DNA of 5,065 nt from Firmicutes bacterium CAG:238 (GCA_000435615.1 FR882034.1:1-5065), one strand, 5' to 3'; positions 1-5,065 are shown, numbered from the stretch's first letter. Notes: generated from the sequence alone by a model not told the origin. Made by a program: numbers and translations.

Positions 1-2
1 AT

Positions 3-89
3 ACTTATGTGGTAATCCGCAGGGTGAATGACCTGAACCGTCTGGTGCACAAGCTTGTGCGCCTGAGACGGGAACTGGCGGACGAATAG
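3..89 (+). CDS. C-terminal end of an unidentified protein (partial)
   Basis: An open frame enters from the left edge and ends at TAG 87-89, giving the last 28 residues of a protein. The tail is basic and amphipathic, with hydrophobic residues at heptad-like spacing (the stretch NDLNRLVHKLVRLRREL), so it probably forms a helix or short coiled coil. I do not recognise the family. By hand count the piece is about 54% GC, higher than most of the three-gene cluster to the right. It is followed 25 bp later by a convincing terminator, which supports it being the true 3' end of a transcribed gene. The start and most of the protein lie outside the window. Confidence 0.55.
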   Translation, partial: TYVVIRRVNDLNRLVHKLVRLRRELADE

Positions 90-114
90 ACAATACTTCT
101 ACGAATATAAAAAT

Positions 115-153
115 CTCCCGTTATACTTTTTTCGGTGTATACGGGAGTTTTTT
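115..153. terminator. Intrinsic terminator, probably bidirectional
   Basis: CTCCCG (115-120) plus TATAC (122-126) pairs with GTATA (137-141) plus CGGGAG (142-147), leaving one bulged T at 121 and a T-rich loop. Six T's follow at 148-153. On the minus strand the same stem is followed by ATTTTTATATT, so it can also stop transcription coming from the right. It sits between the plus-strand gene ending at 89 and the minus-strand Rpn remnant ending at 208, as expected for convergent genes. Confidence 0.85.
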
Positions 154-207
154 GTGAATGTGTCAGTGCCGCGCGTAAACTTGATATACGCCCTAAATCC
201 TCTGCAC

Positions 208-477
208 CTACAGTGCTTCGACCTCTTCGGCAGAAAGACCGGTTGCTTTGACAATCTCAGCTGTATTCATACCAAGAGCCTTAAGGTTTTTCGCAATTTC
301 GCGCTGTTTCTGTGCAGCGCCTGCAGCCTGGCCTTCGTCGTATCCATAGCTCCAACGGATTTTCATTTCTTCTTCTATCGTCATAATCTCTATTACCTCC
401 GCGTCTCGGTTGACTTCCTCGACCTTTTCGTGGATGCGTTTGACGAAATCGTCATTTCCGTCGACTTTAGATAATTT
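208..477 (-). pseudogene. Rpn-family recombination-promoting nuclease/putative transposase, C-terminal remnant
   Basis: About 90 codons in one open frame end at the minus-strand stop (208-210). They match from memory the C-terminal tail of Rpn-family (PD-(D/E)XK, transposase_31-like) proteins: an acidic helix (FVKRIHEKVEEVNRDAEV), then an MTIEEEMKIRW segment, a YGYDEG/AAGAAQKQ linker, and a closing helix-turn-helix-like segment (LGMNTAEIVKATGLSAEEVEAL). The catalytic nuclease core, normally the preceding 200 or so residues, is absent. Upstream of about 477 the frame stays open to 579 by chance, but that part is antisense to the TPR remnant and shows no Rpn character. No RBS or promoter serves it. 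It is a truncated, presumably non-functional end piece. The family is recognised from the tail alone, so the identity is good but not certain. Confidence 0.72.
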
Positions 478-711
478 TTTTATGGAAAAGAAAATTGACA
501 AAGCAGAATTGTTTCTAAAAGATACACTGAGCGAGGCGGAAGCAGCAGAAGACTTCGGATTGATTATTGCAGCCTGCAATGAACTCGGTGGACTTTACCG
601 TGTGCTTTCGCGCTATGACGAGGGAATGCCTTTGTATGAAAAGGCACTGGAAAGCCTTAGAAGAATCGGAGCGGTGGACAGCGAAAATTATGCGACGACG
701 CTGATCAATTT
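466..711 (+). pseudogene. Tetratricopeptide-repeat protein, N-terminal fragment
   Basis: A plus-strand frame reads LDNFFMEKKIDKAELFL followed by helices ending in NELGGLYRVLSRYDEG, then KALESLRRIGA and YATTLIN. This closely resembles the first two TPR-like helical hairpins of a Firmicutes tetratricopeptide protein family, where NEL.G.YR, the alternating Tyr/Ala/Leu packing positions and the ATTLLN motif recur. Homology stops after YATTLIN (near 709). The next codons (LEFLLS and stop at 731-733) belong to the neighbouring IS-type remnant. To the left it starts abruptly at about 466, where the Rpn remnant ends. ATG 482 has no good Shine-Dalgarno sequence. The piece covers about 80 residues of a protein that is usually several hundred long. 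It would not encode a complete TPR superhelix, so I call it a fragment. It may have been a signalling or scaffold protein originally. Confidence 0.65.
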
Positions 712-934
712 TCTCGAATTCTTGCTTTCATAAGTTCTTCGATTAGCTGCTCTTTTGTCATTGAGGCATAATCATCAAAATCATTAGCAGCCTCTCTCGG
801 AGTGATTAACGCATCCGGATGAATCACTTGTTTTTGTGATTTTCCGGTATTATGCTCGATACCTTGAGATTTGACAGTCCCGATTCATAAATTTTGCGGC
901 CGACCTCTAATCGTTCTTCTTTGGTGTACTTCAC
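711..934 (-). pseudogene. IS3-type transposase OrfA (helix-turn-helix), frameshifted and truncated
   Basis: On the minus strand an AAGGAGG site (941-947) lies 6 nt before GTG 932-934. Translation begins MKYTKEERLEVGRKIYESGL, the typical start of the OrfA/helix-turn-helix protein of IS3-family elements in Clostridia, but the frame stops at TGA 824-826 after 36 residues. A second minus-strand frame then carries GIEHNTGKSQ, and later DFDDYASMTKEQLIEEL and MKARI, which fits the distal OrfA segment (MTKEEL..EL..ARI). The frame change falls near 855-866, where the part between the first helix and the YGI-type recognition helix looks shortened by roughly five or six codons. After MKARI (about 717) the homology ends at the TPR fragment, so the end of OrfA and all of OrfB, with the DDE catalytic domain, are missing. 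It cannot transpose by itself. The family call is from remembered motifs, not a search. Confidence 0.65.
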
Positions 935-940
935 TGGTAA

Positions 941-947
941 CCTCCTT
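941..947 (-). promoter_or_regulatory. Ribosome binding site of the OrfA remnant
   Basis: The minus strand reads AAGGAGG, a perfect Shine-Dalgarno sequence, followed by TTACCA and then GTG. It fixes the GTG at 934 as the OrfA start and shows that the initiation signal has survived although the reading frame has not. Confidence 0.7.
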
Positions 948-975
948 GCACAAAATCGTGGCATCATACTGTATC

Positions 976-987
976 GAATAGCTATTC
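976..987. repeat. Perfect 12-bp palindrome in the IS leader
   Basis: GAATAGCTATTC reads the same on both strands. It lies between the putative IS terminus and the OrfA RBS, so it could be an operator for the HTH protein or a chance palindrome. There is no loop and no T run, so it is not a terminator. Confidence 0.4.
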
Positions 988-1038
988 TTAGTGTACAACA
1001 TCCCTCATTTTCGTGTCCAGTTTTAGTTTACCACTACA

Positions 1039-1165
1039 GAAATATCAAAATATGACCCAAAAAGAAAATTCAAGTTGAATTATCCGAAGAAAACCGAGAG
1101 TTAGACACGAGGACGTTTTTGTATGAATTTTAAAAATAATAAGAAAAATTAGAAACCACGACAAA
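1039..1165. other. A/T-rich intergenic leader with no recognisable gene
   Basis: Together with the IS leader and the promoter region this makes up the gene-free stretch 935-1247. I see no RNA gene, long repeat or credible open frame. The DNA is A-rich (many AAAAAT and AAGAAAA runs), as is common upstream of strong Firmicutes promoters. Confidence 0.5.
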
Positions 1166-1192
1166 TTAAAAAAATCCTTAAGACTCTATAAT
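1166..1192 (+). promoter_or_regulatory. Candidate sigma-A promoter of the three-gene cluster
   Basis: A perfect TATAAT -10 box lies at 1187-1192. The best upstream match is TTAAAA (1166-1171), four of six to TTGACA, but with a short 15-bp spacer, preceded by A-rich DNA that could act as an UP element. Transcription would begin near 1199-1200, leaving a leader of about 48 nt before ATG 1248. The -10 box overlaps the in-frame ATG at 1191, so that codon would not be in the transcript. The -10 box is seen directly; its use is inferred. Confidence 0.4.
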
Positions 1193-1232
1193 GATTATGC
1201 TTTTGAATATCGCAAGAGTGTATAAAATAAGT

Positions 1233-1239
1233 GGAGAGG
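1233..1239 (+). promoter_or_regulatory. Ribosome binding site that sets the start of the gate-domain protein
   Basis: GGAGAGG stands 8 nt before ATG 1248. No comparable site precedes the in-frame ATGs at 1191 and 1197, and the residues they would add (starting MIMLLNIARVYK) do not look like part of the family. The start is therefore placed at 1248. Confidence 0.75.
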
Positions 1240-1247
1240 ATAAGAAA

Positions 1248-2390
1248 ATGAAGAAAAAAGTATTTGGATGGGAGTGCCTGATTTTTATTTTATGCTTTTG
1301 TGGGTTTTTCGGAATTCTTATAAGCAGAATGGGAGCAGTAAATATGCTTAACACACTACTCAATACAGCATATGCGCTTCTTACGGACACAGTTCTTTAT
1401 ATAATGGCGATAGCAGTCATTATGGGCGGTATTGCCGGGCTATTGACGGAATTTGGTGTTGTGGCATTGGTTAATCGATTATTGTCCCCCCTGATGAAAC
1501 CGCTTTACGGTTTGCCGGGGGCAAGCATAATAGGCATACTAACGACCTATCTTTCAGATAACCCTGCAATTCTGACGCTTGCTGGAGATAATAATTTCAG
1601 ACGCTATTTCAAAAAATACCAAATTCCGGCACTTACCAATGTAGGAACAGCATTTGGTATGGGTATGATTGTAACAACATATATTATCGGAATACAGAAC
1701 TCAACCGGGGAGTCCTTTGTATTTGCAGCGTTACTCGGAAACATAGGAGCAGTAGTTGGAAGTATTGTAAGCACACGTTTGATGCTGATAAAAACCAAGA
1801 AAATATATGGGAATGAAAAAGAAAATATACCGGGTGCTGAAAACTTATTGACATTAAACGAAAGAATTATTCACGAAGGCAATATAGGAGAACGTTTTAT
1901 AAACGCACTGCTTGAAGGTGGAAAAAGTGGGGTGAATATGGGGGTGGCAATAATACCGGGGGTATTGATTATCTGTACTGTAGTTATGATGTTTACAAAT
2001 GGTTGCAGCACAGATGGAACTTTTACAGGAGCAGCATATGAAGGTATAGCCCTAATACCTAATATGGCTTCAAAAATTCAGGGATTGCTGGCATTTTTAT
2101 TCGGATTTTCGTCACCGGAATGCGTCTCAGTTCCTTTAACTGCGTTGGGAGCTGCAGGTGCTGCGATTGGACTGATTCCAACTTTGGTTTCAAAAGGATT
2201 GGCAAGCGGCAATGACATTGCTGTATTTACGGCTATGTGCATGTGTTGGAGCGGATATCTGAGTACTCATGTTGCAATGATGGATGGGCTTAAGTGCAGG
2301 GAGCTTACAGGACATGCGATTCTTTGCCATACAATTGGAGGTTTGTGTGCAGGCATATCTGCCCATGTTTTATATGTGATGCTTGCATAA
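1248..2390 (+). CDS. Nucleoside-recognition (gate) domain polytopic membrane protein, putative transporter
   Basis: A 380-residue, very hydrophobic inner-membrane protein with about 8-10 predicted membrane segments (near 8-28, 46-66, 90-110, 131-150, 157-180, 229-250, 265-287, 294-315, 325-345, 355-379) and one hydrophilic loop at about 182-222. It has the look of the gate/nucleoside-recognition family (PF07670-like), with two halves. The first holds a Gly-rich helix (MGGIAGLLTEFG, 59-70), the segment LPGASIIGILTTYLSDNPA (89-107) and a Gly/Thr-rich helix (TNVGTAFGMGMIVTTYIIG, 130-148). The second half echoes this with GGKSGVNMGVAIIPG (224-238), GFSSPECVSVPL (286-297) and an Ala/Gly-rich helix. 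Family members are thought to move or gate small solutes; nucleoside specificity is a historic name and is not shown here. It leads a cluster with two cytoplasmic hydrolase-like metalloenzymes, so uptake or export of a peptide-like or heterocyclic substrate is plausible. Eleven cysteines, including CFC (16-18) and CMC (331-333), are unusual. The CDS call is firm, the substrate unknown. Confidence 0.9.
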   Translation: MKKKVFGWECLIFILCFCGFFGILISRMGAVNMLNTLLNTAYALLTDTVLYIMAIAVIMGGIAGLLTEFGVVALVNRLLSPLMKPLYGLPGASIIGILTTYLSDNPAILTLAGDNNFRRYFKKYQIPALTNVGTAFGMGMIVTTYIIGIQNSTGESFVFAALLGNIGAVVGSIVSTRLMLIKTKKIYGNEKENIPGAENLLTLNERIIHEGNIGERFINALLEGGKSGVNMGVAIIPGVLIICTVVMMFTNGCSTDGTFTGAAYEGIALIPNMASKIQGLLAFLFGFSSPECVSVPLTALGAAGAAIGLIPTLVSKGLASGNDIAVFTAMCMCWSGYLSTHVAMMDGLKCRELTGHAILCHTIGGLCAGISAHVLYVMLA

Positions 2391-2437
2391 AAAAGTTTGT
2401 TTATATTTCAATATATCCGTTCAATTCTTAAAATAAA

Positions 2438-2443
2438 TATAAT
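2438..2443 (+). promoter_or_regulatory. Possible internal -10 box upstream of the M29/NicX-like gene
   Basis: A perfect TATAAT occurs in the 112-bp spacer, but no -35 match of more than three bases is found 16-18 bp upstream (for example ATCCGT at 2415-2420), and there is no extended TGn. In A/T-rich DNA such a box can be chance. The spacer contains no hairpin that would stop read-through from the membrane-protein gene, so co-transcription is still the default. Confidence 0.22.
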
Positions 2444-2490
2444 GTAATACTTTCCGTAAAAATATATACTTCAAGAAAAAAATACATTTA

Positions 2491-2496
2491 AGGAGG
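2491..2496 (+). promoter_or_regulatory. Strong ribosome binding site of the M29/NicX-like gene
   Basis: AGGAGG, preceded by TA so that the site reads TAAGGAGG, lies 6 nt before ATG 2503. This is the best Shine-Dalgarno match in the cluster and suggests higher translation of this enzyme than of the membrane protein. Confidence 0.85.
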
Positions 2497-2502
2497 TTTT
2501 GT

Positions 2503-3534
2503 ATGTATACTTATGAATTGCAAAAAGCAACAGATATCTTAGTAAAAGATGTATGTGCTGTAAAAAAGGGAGAAACCGTAGTTCTTACCGGAGATTCACT
2601 TTCCTGTATGCCGGTTATCAATGCGGTAGCATCCAGCGTTTATGCAGCGGGAGGATTGCCGATGATTATTACTTTTCCGGCACCGGACGGAGTTGGACAG
2701 GCAGCAGACCCCAAACTTCCAATTGAACCGCTTACTGCTGCAGTATCTAACTGTGATGTTTGGATTGAATTTAATCAAAAATGGCTGCTGTATTCAACGC
2801 CGTATCAAAGAGCAATAAGCGAAAATAAAAAACTGAGATATCTGTGTTTGGTAGAATTCACAGAAGATGTTTTAATTCGCACTTTATGCGATATTGATAC
2901 ATCAAAACTCAGAACGTTTATGGAAGCAGTTGCAGTACGTAATCGTGAGGCAAAGGAAATACATATGACAACACCTGCCGGAACAGATGTGACCTTCTTA
3001 ACAGACCCACAGCATGTTGTGAGTGTGGATGCAGGAGATGCAAGCAAGAGTGGCGTTTATATGATGCTGGGACAATTAAATGTTGTACCGAAATTCGGTA
3101 GTGTAAACGGTACAATCGTTTTTGACGGAACTGTAACTCCGCCATTTGGAAAAAGTCCGGCAGAGCCAATCAGACTTACAGTGAAGGACAGTGTCATTGT
3201 AAAAATTGAAGGTGGATCGGAGGCTGCAGAATATGAAAAATGGCTGAAGAACTTTAATGATCCGGGAATGTTAAAAATGGCACATGTTGCGTATGGATTT
3301 AATCCGGGAGCAAAACTGTCCGGAAATGTTGTTGAAGATGAAAGAGTATGGGGTGCAACCGAATGGGGAATCGGATATGTCAGCCCAACTGTAGGAGGAC
3401 CGGATGGACAGGCAGCAGTTTCGCATACAGACGGGCTGTGCATGAATTCTTCGGTTTGGCTTGACGGAAAGCAGATTATGGATGAAGGAAAAATTATAGA
3501 TCCGGAATTAGCCAAGCTGTATGAGCACAAATAG
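2503..3534 (+). CDS. M29 aminopeptidase-fold metalloprotein, NicX-like subgroup
   Basis: A 343-residue soluble cytoplasmic protein without a signal peptide. The N-terminal domain (about 1-150) has the M29-type opening (ATDILVKDVCAVKKGETVVL, 9-28) and a Rossmann-like alternation. The C-terminal domain (about 150-343) carries the metal site: VNGTIVFDG (201-209), HVAYGFNPGA (261-270), ATEWGIG (285-291) and SHTDG (307-311). In classical M29 aminopeptidases (AmpS, aminopeptidase T) the first two motifs hold metal-binding glutamates (GE.. and LGE..) and a later CH.A.G holds a histidine. Here these positions appear to be Q191, H261 and E287, while H308-T-D310 is kept. That pattern (H261, H308, D310) instead resembles the Fe(II) set H265/H318/D320 described for NicX, a 2,5-dihydroxypyridine 5,6-dioxygenase of about 350 residues in the same fold. 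Databases may call it leucyl aminopeptidase; I would not. It lies between the gate transporter and a PepV-like dipeptidase, so it probably acts on the transported compound or its product. The fold is sure, the reaction open. Confidence 0.88.
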   Translation: MYTYELQKATDILVKDVCAVKKGETVVLTGDSLSCMPVINAVASSVYAAGGLPMIITFPAPDGVGQAADPKLPIEPLTAAVSNCDVWIEFNQKWLLYSTPYQRAISENKKLRYLCLVEFTEDVLIRTLCDIDTSKLRTFMEAVAVRNREAKEIHMTTPAGTDVTFLTDPQHVVSVDAGDASKSGVYMMLGQLNVVPKFGSVNGTIVFDGTVTPPFGKSPAEPIRLTVKDSVIVKIEGGSEAAEYEKWLKNFNDPGMLKMAHVAYGFNPGAKLSGNVVEDERVWGATEWGIGYVSPTVGGPDGQAAVSHTDGLCMNSSVWLDGKQIMDEGKIIDPELAKLYEHK

Positions 3535-3549
3535 GTAATTGTTAGTTGG

Positions 3550-3584
3550 CGGGAATTGCAGAAGAGTGCAATTCCCGTATTTTA
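3550..3584 (+). terminator. Hairpin with short T run between the two enzyme genes (attenuator or weak terminator)
   Basis: CGGGAATTGCA (3550-3560) and TGCAATTCCCG (3567-3577) form a perfect 11-bp stem around a GAAGAG loop, followed by TATTTTA. The stem is strong but the T run is broken by A's, and an RBS begins within one base of its end. It starts 16 bp after the stop at 3534 and ends 15 bp before ATG 3599. It could terminate part of the transcripts, protect the 3' end of the upstream message, or mark an RNA processing point that lowers expression of the dipeptidase. Confidence 0.65.
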
Positions 3585-3598
3585 GAGGGAAATGAAAT

Positions 3599-5011
3599 AT
3601 GAAAAACATAGAAGTATTCAAAGATGAAATGATCAATGATTTAATGGATTTTATAAGAATCCCCGGAATTGCCGGAAAGAGTGAAGGAAAGGAATACCCC
3701 TTCGGAAAGTCGACGGCAGAGGCACTTGATTATGTAATAAAAATTGCAGATAAGATGGGATTTGCCCATAAAAACTATGAGAATTACACAGCAGAAGTTA
3801 CACTTGGAGAAGGGAGTAAAATCATAGGTATTTTATGCCATGCGGATGTTGTGGACGGCGGAAGCGGATGGAGCAGCAATCCGTTTGAGCCGGTAATAAA
3901 AGATGGTGAAATCTACGGAAGGGGTGTCATTGACGATAAAGGACCTCTTATCTCTTGTCTGTATGCAATGAAGCTTATCAAAGATAATAATTTGCTCCCG
4001 GAGGGATATCAGATAAAAATGATTATCGGAACCGATGAAGAAGAAAACTGGGAGAGCATCGATTATTACCTCAAACAAAAACCGCAGCTTCCTGAAATTT
4101 CGATTGTACCTGATGCTAATTTTCCGGTAATATTCTGTGAAAAAGGTCTTATGAATTTCCGTATTCAGAAAGGTGATTTCAATGGGAAATTAAATGAAAA
4201 CAGTTATATCAGCAGTCTTGTCGGAGGAGAAAGAGCAAATGTTGTTCCAACAAATGCAAGCTGCGTTCTCAAAAGCTATAAAAGCGACTATTCTTTTGAA
4301 AGAGAAAAGGAACTCCTGTTCCATTATTGCAAAATAAAAAATATTCCGATAGATTTTAGTGAGGGAGAGAAGGAGCTTGTCGTATCTGTGAAGGGGAAAG
4401 GTGCACACGCAATGACCCCGGAAAAAGGCATAAACGCAATATCGTATTTGCTCAGTGCTTTGGCTGAGATAAAAACATCTGAAAACGAAAAATCCGTAAT
4501 TGATTTTTACAATCGATACATTGGTCTTGATTACAACGGTAATGGAATAAATTGCAATCTATATGATGAGTGCTCCGGCAAAACAACGGTGAATGTCGGA
4601 ATGGCAAAATATGAAGAGGATGCCTTTGAATGTACTGTTAACTTAAGATATCCGGTATCATACACATTTGATGACGTGTCAGCGAGAATCACTAAAGCCT
4701 TGAGTGAAGAAAACTGCAAAATCGAGTGGGGAGTATGCATGAATCCAATATCCTTTAATCAAGAAAGCGAAATAATAAAAAAACTAATGAGTGCATATCA
4801 ATCCGTTACCGGTGACTGTAGCTCAGAGCCGATTTCGCTCGGAGGTGCGACATACGCAAGAGCCATTCCGAATGCGGTAGCTTTCGGCCCTGTTTTTCCG
4901 AATCAAGAGGAATTGGCACATGAAGCAGATGAACACTACAGCATTTCGGATTTGCAACGTATCGTGAATATATATATGGACGCACTTTTAAAGTTATGTG
5001 ACCGCTCCTAA
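3599..5011 (+). CDS. pepV: PepV-like M20 family dinuclear zinc dipeptidase
   Basis: A 470-residue cytoplasmic protein, the same length as Lactobacillus PepV and close to staphylococcal Sapep. All M20 landmarks are in place: CHADVVDGG with zinc ligand H81, the GRGVIDDKGP box with bridging D112, GTDEEENWES with general base E147 and ligand E148, PDANFPVIFCEKG with ligand D172, and AHEADEHY with ligand H441. The inserted lid domain (about 185-385) carries GKGAHAMTP (H270, matching PepV H269) and NLRYP (R350), the residues expected to hold the substrate across the domain interface. PepV enzymes cleave dipeptides with a free amino end, including carnosine-like and some D-residue or beta-Ala substrates. 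GAGGGA (3585-3590) lies 8 nt before ATG 3599; the nearby ATG at 3592 is out of frame. No signal peptide is seen. As last gene of the cluster it likely completes breakdown of an imported peptide-like compound. Related M20A enzymes with other amide substrates cannot be excluded. Confidence 0.94.
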   Translation: MKNIEVFKDEMINDLMDFIRIPGIAGKSEGKEYPFGKSTAEALDYVIKIADKMGFAHKNYENYTAEVTLGEGSKIIGILCHADVVDGGSGWSSNPFEPVIKDGEIYGRGVIDDKGPLISCLYAMKLIKDNNLLPEGYQIKMIIGTDEEENWESIDYYLKQKPQLPEISIVPDANFPVIFCEKGLMNFRIQKGDFNGKLNENSYISSLVGGERANVVPTNASCVLKSYKSDYSFEREKELLFHYCKIKNIPIDFSEGEKELVVSVKGKGAHAMTPEKGINAISYLLSALAEIKTSENEKSVIDFYNRYIGLDYNGNGINCNLYDECSGKTTVNVGMAKYEEDAFECTVNLRYPVSYTFDDVSARITKALSEENCKIEWGVCMNPISFNQESEIIKKLMSAYQSVTGDCSSEPISLGGATYARAIPNAVAFGPVFPNQEELAHEADEHYSISDLQRIVNIYMDALLKLCDRS

Positions 5012-5036
5012 GCACTAATCCTGCGGTATAAGAAAA

Positions 5037-5054
5037 GAGGGGCTGTCGCATTAA
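5037..5054. other. Possible insertion-sequence end just downstream of the cluster
   Basis: GAGGGGCTGTCGCATTAA (minus strand TTAATGCGACAGCCCCTC) resembles the GGGCTGTCGCA/TGCGACAGCCC ends seen on several Firmicutes IS elements, for example of the IS1182 type. The window stops 11 bp later, so no transposase or partner repeat can be checked. No T-tailed hairpin terminator for the cluster is visible in the 54 bp after the dipeptidase stop. Confidence 0.28.
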
Positions 5055-5065
5055 CGGAAAATAAC

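Larger units (their letters stand above)
711..1038 (-). mobile_element. IS3-family insertion sequence remnant (5' end only)
   Basis: This spans the broken OrfA and its leader. Read on the minus strand, the leader starts TGTAGTGGTAAACTAAAACT at 1038 and continues GGACACG. It begins with TG, as IS3 termini do, and contains a TGGACA-like core common in IS3-type inverted repeats. The interval from this putative end to the GTG start is about 104 bp, plausible for an IS3 element. The opposite end and OrfB are absent, so neither the matching inverted repeat nor a target duplication can be seen. The exact right boundary is inference. Confidence 0.45.

Noticed and set aside
154..474. 106-codon plus-strand frame opposite the Rpn remnant
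   Set aside because: It is the complement of the Rpn tail, starts inside the terminator and has no RBS or recognisable domain.
1010..1120. Related ACACGA-containing motifs at about 1012-1018 (minus) and 1105-1112 (plus) as inverted IS ends
   Set aside because: Similarity is limited to a few bases and no element boundary or duplication supports it.
1056..1133. 25-codon open stretch ending at TAA 1131 (…IQVELSEENRELDTR…), possibly the tail of a gene
   Set aside because: It has no start, no RBS and no family resemblance; too short in A-rich DNA to support.
1191..1247. N-terminal extension of the gate-domain protein from ATG 1191 or 1197
   Set aside because: No RBS precedes these codons, the TATAAT box overlaps ATG 1191, and a good GGAGAGG site serves ATG 1248.
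3057..3530. 157-codon open frame on the minus strand within the M29/NicX-like gene
   Set aside because: It is antisense to a well-supported gene, has no RBS, and its translation is low-complexity (Ser/Pro/Phe-rich) and typical of a mirror frame.
5001..5027. ACCGC...GCGGT inverted repeat as a terminator for the cluster
   Set aside because: Only five base pairs around a 17-nt loop, overlapping the stop codon, and followed by A/G-rich sequence rather than a T run.
1..5065. tRNA, rRNA, CRISPR array, riboswitch or replication origin
   Set aside because: No cloverleaf, regularly spaced repeats, conserved riboswitch core or DnaA-box cluster was seen on either strand by eye.

Overview
The window looks like a chromosomal or accessory segment of a low-to-mid-GC Firmicute (Bacillota), most likely an anaerobic gut-type Clostridia or Negativicutes member. 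This rests on strong AGGAGG-type ribosome binding sites, A/T-rich spacers, Rpn-type and IS3-type remnants of the kind common in those groups, and a PepV-type dipeptidase. I cannot fix the genus from sequence alone.

The left 1.04 kb is a gene graveyard. It opens with the last 28 codons of an unidentified plus-strand gene that ends in a clean, probably bidirectional terminator (115-153). Then come three remnants joined end to end: the C-terminal part of an Rpn-family (PD-(D/E)XK) nuclease on the minus strand (208 to about 477), an N-terminal piece of a tetratricopeptide-repeat protein on the plus strand (about 466-711), and a frame-broken IS3-type OrfA with its own RBS and GTG start on the minus strand (about 711-934). 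The IS remnant probably reaches a TG...CA terminus near 1038. None of these is likely to make a functional protein. The stretch 1039-1247 is A/T-rich leader and promoter DNA.

The right 4 kb is one intact plus-strand cluster of three genes: a polytopic 'gate' (nucleoside-recognition domain) membrane protein (1248-2390), an M29-aminopeptidase/NicX-fold metalloprotein (2503-3534) and a PepV-like M20 dinuclear zinc dipeptidase (3599-5011). Spacers are 112 and 64 bp. The second holds a perfect 11-bp hairpin with a short T run that could tune expression between genes. The simplest reading is a scavenging module: the membrane protein moves a small substrate, and two cytoplasmic metalloenzymes process it, at least one acting on a peptide bond. 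The substrate is unknown.

Two points stand out. The middle protein appears to have the H...HxD metal set of NicX-type dioxygenases rather than the glutamate/histidine set of true M29 aminopeptidases, which is odd if the host is an anaerobe. The cassette is also flanked on the left by an IS3-type remnant and on the right (5037-5054) by a sequence resembling an IS end, which hints at acquisition or relocation of the cluster.
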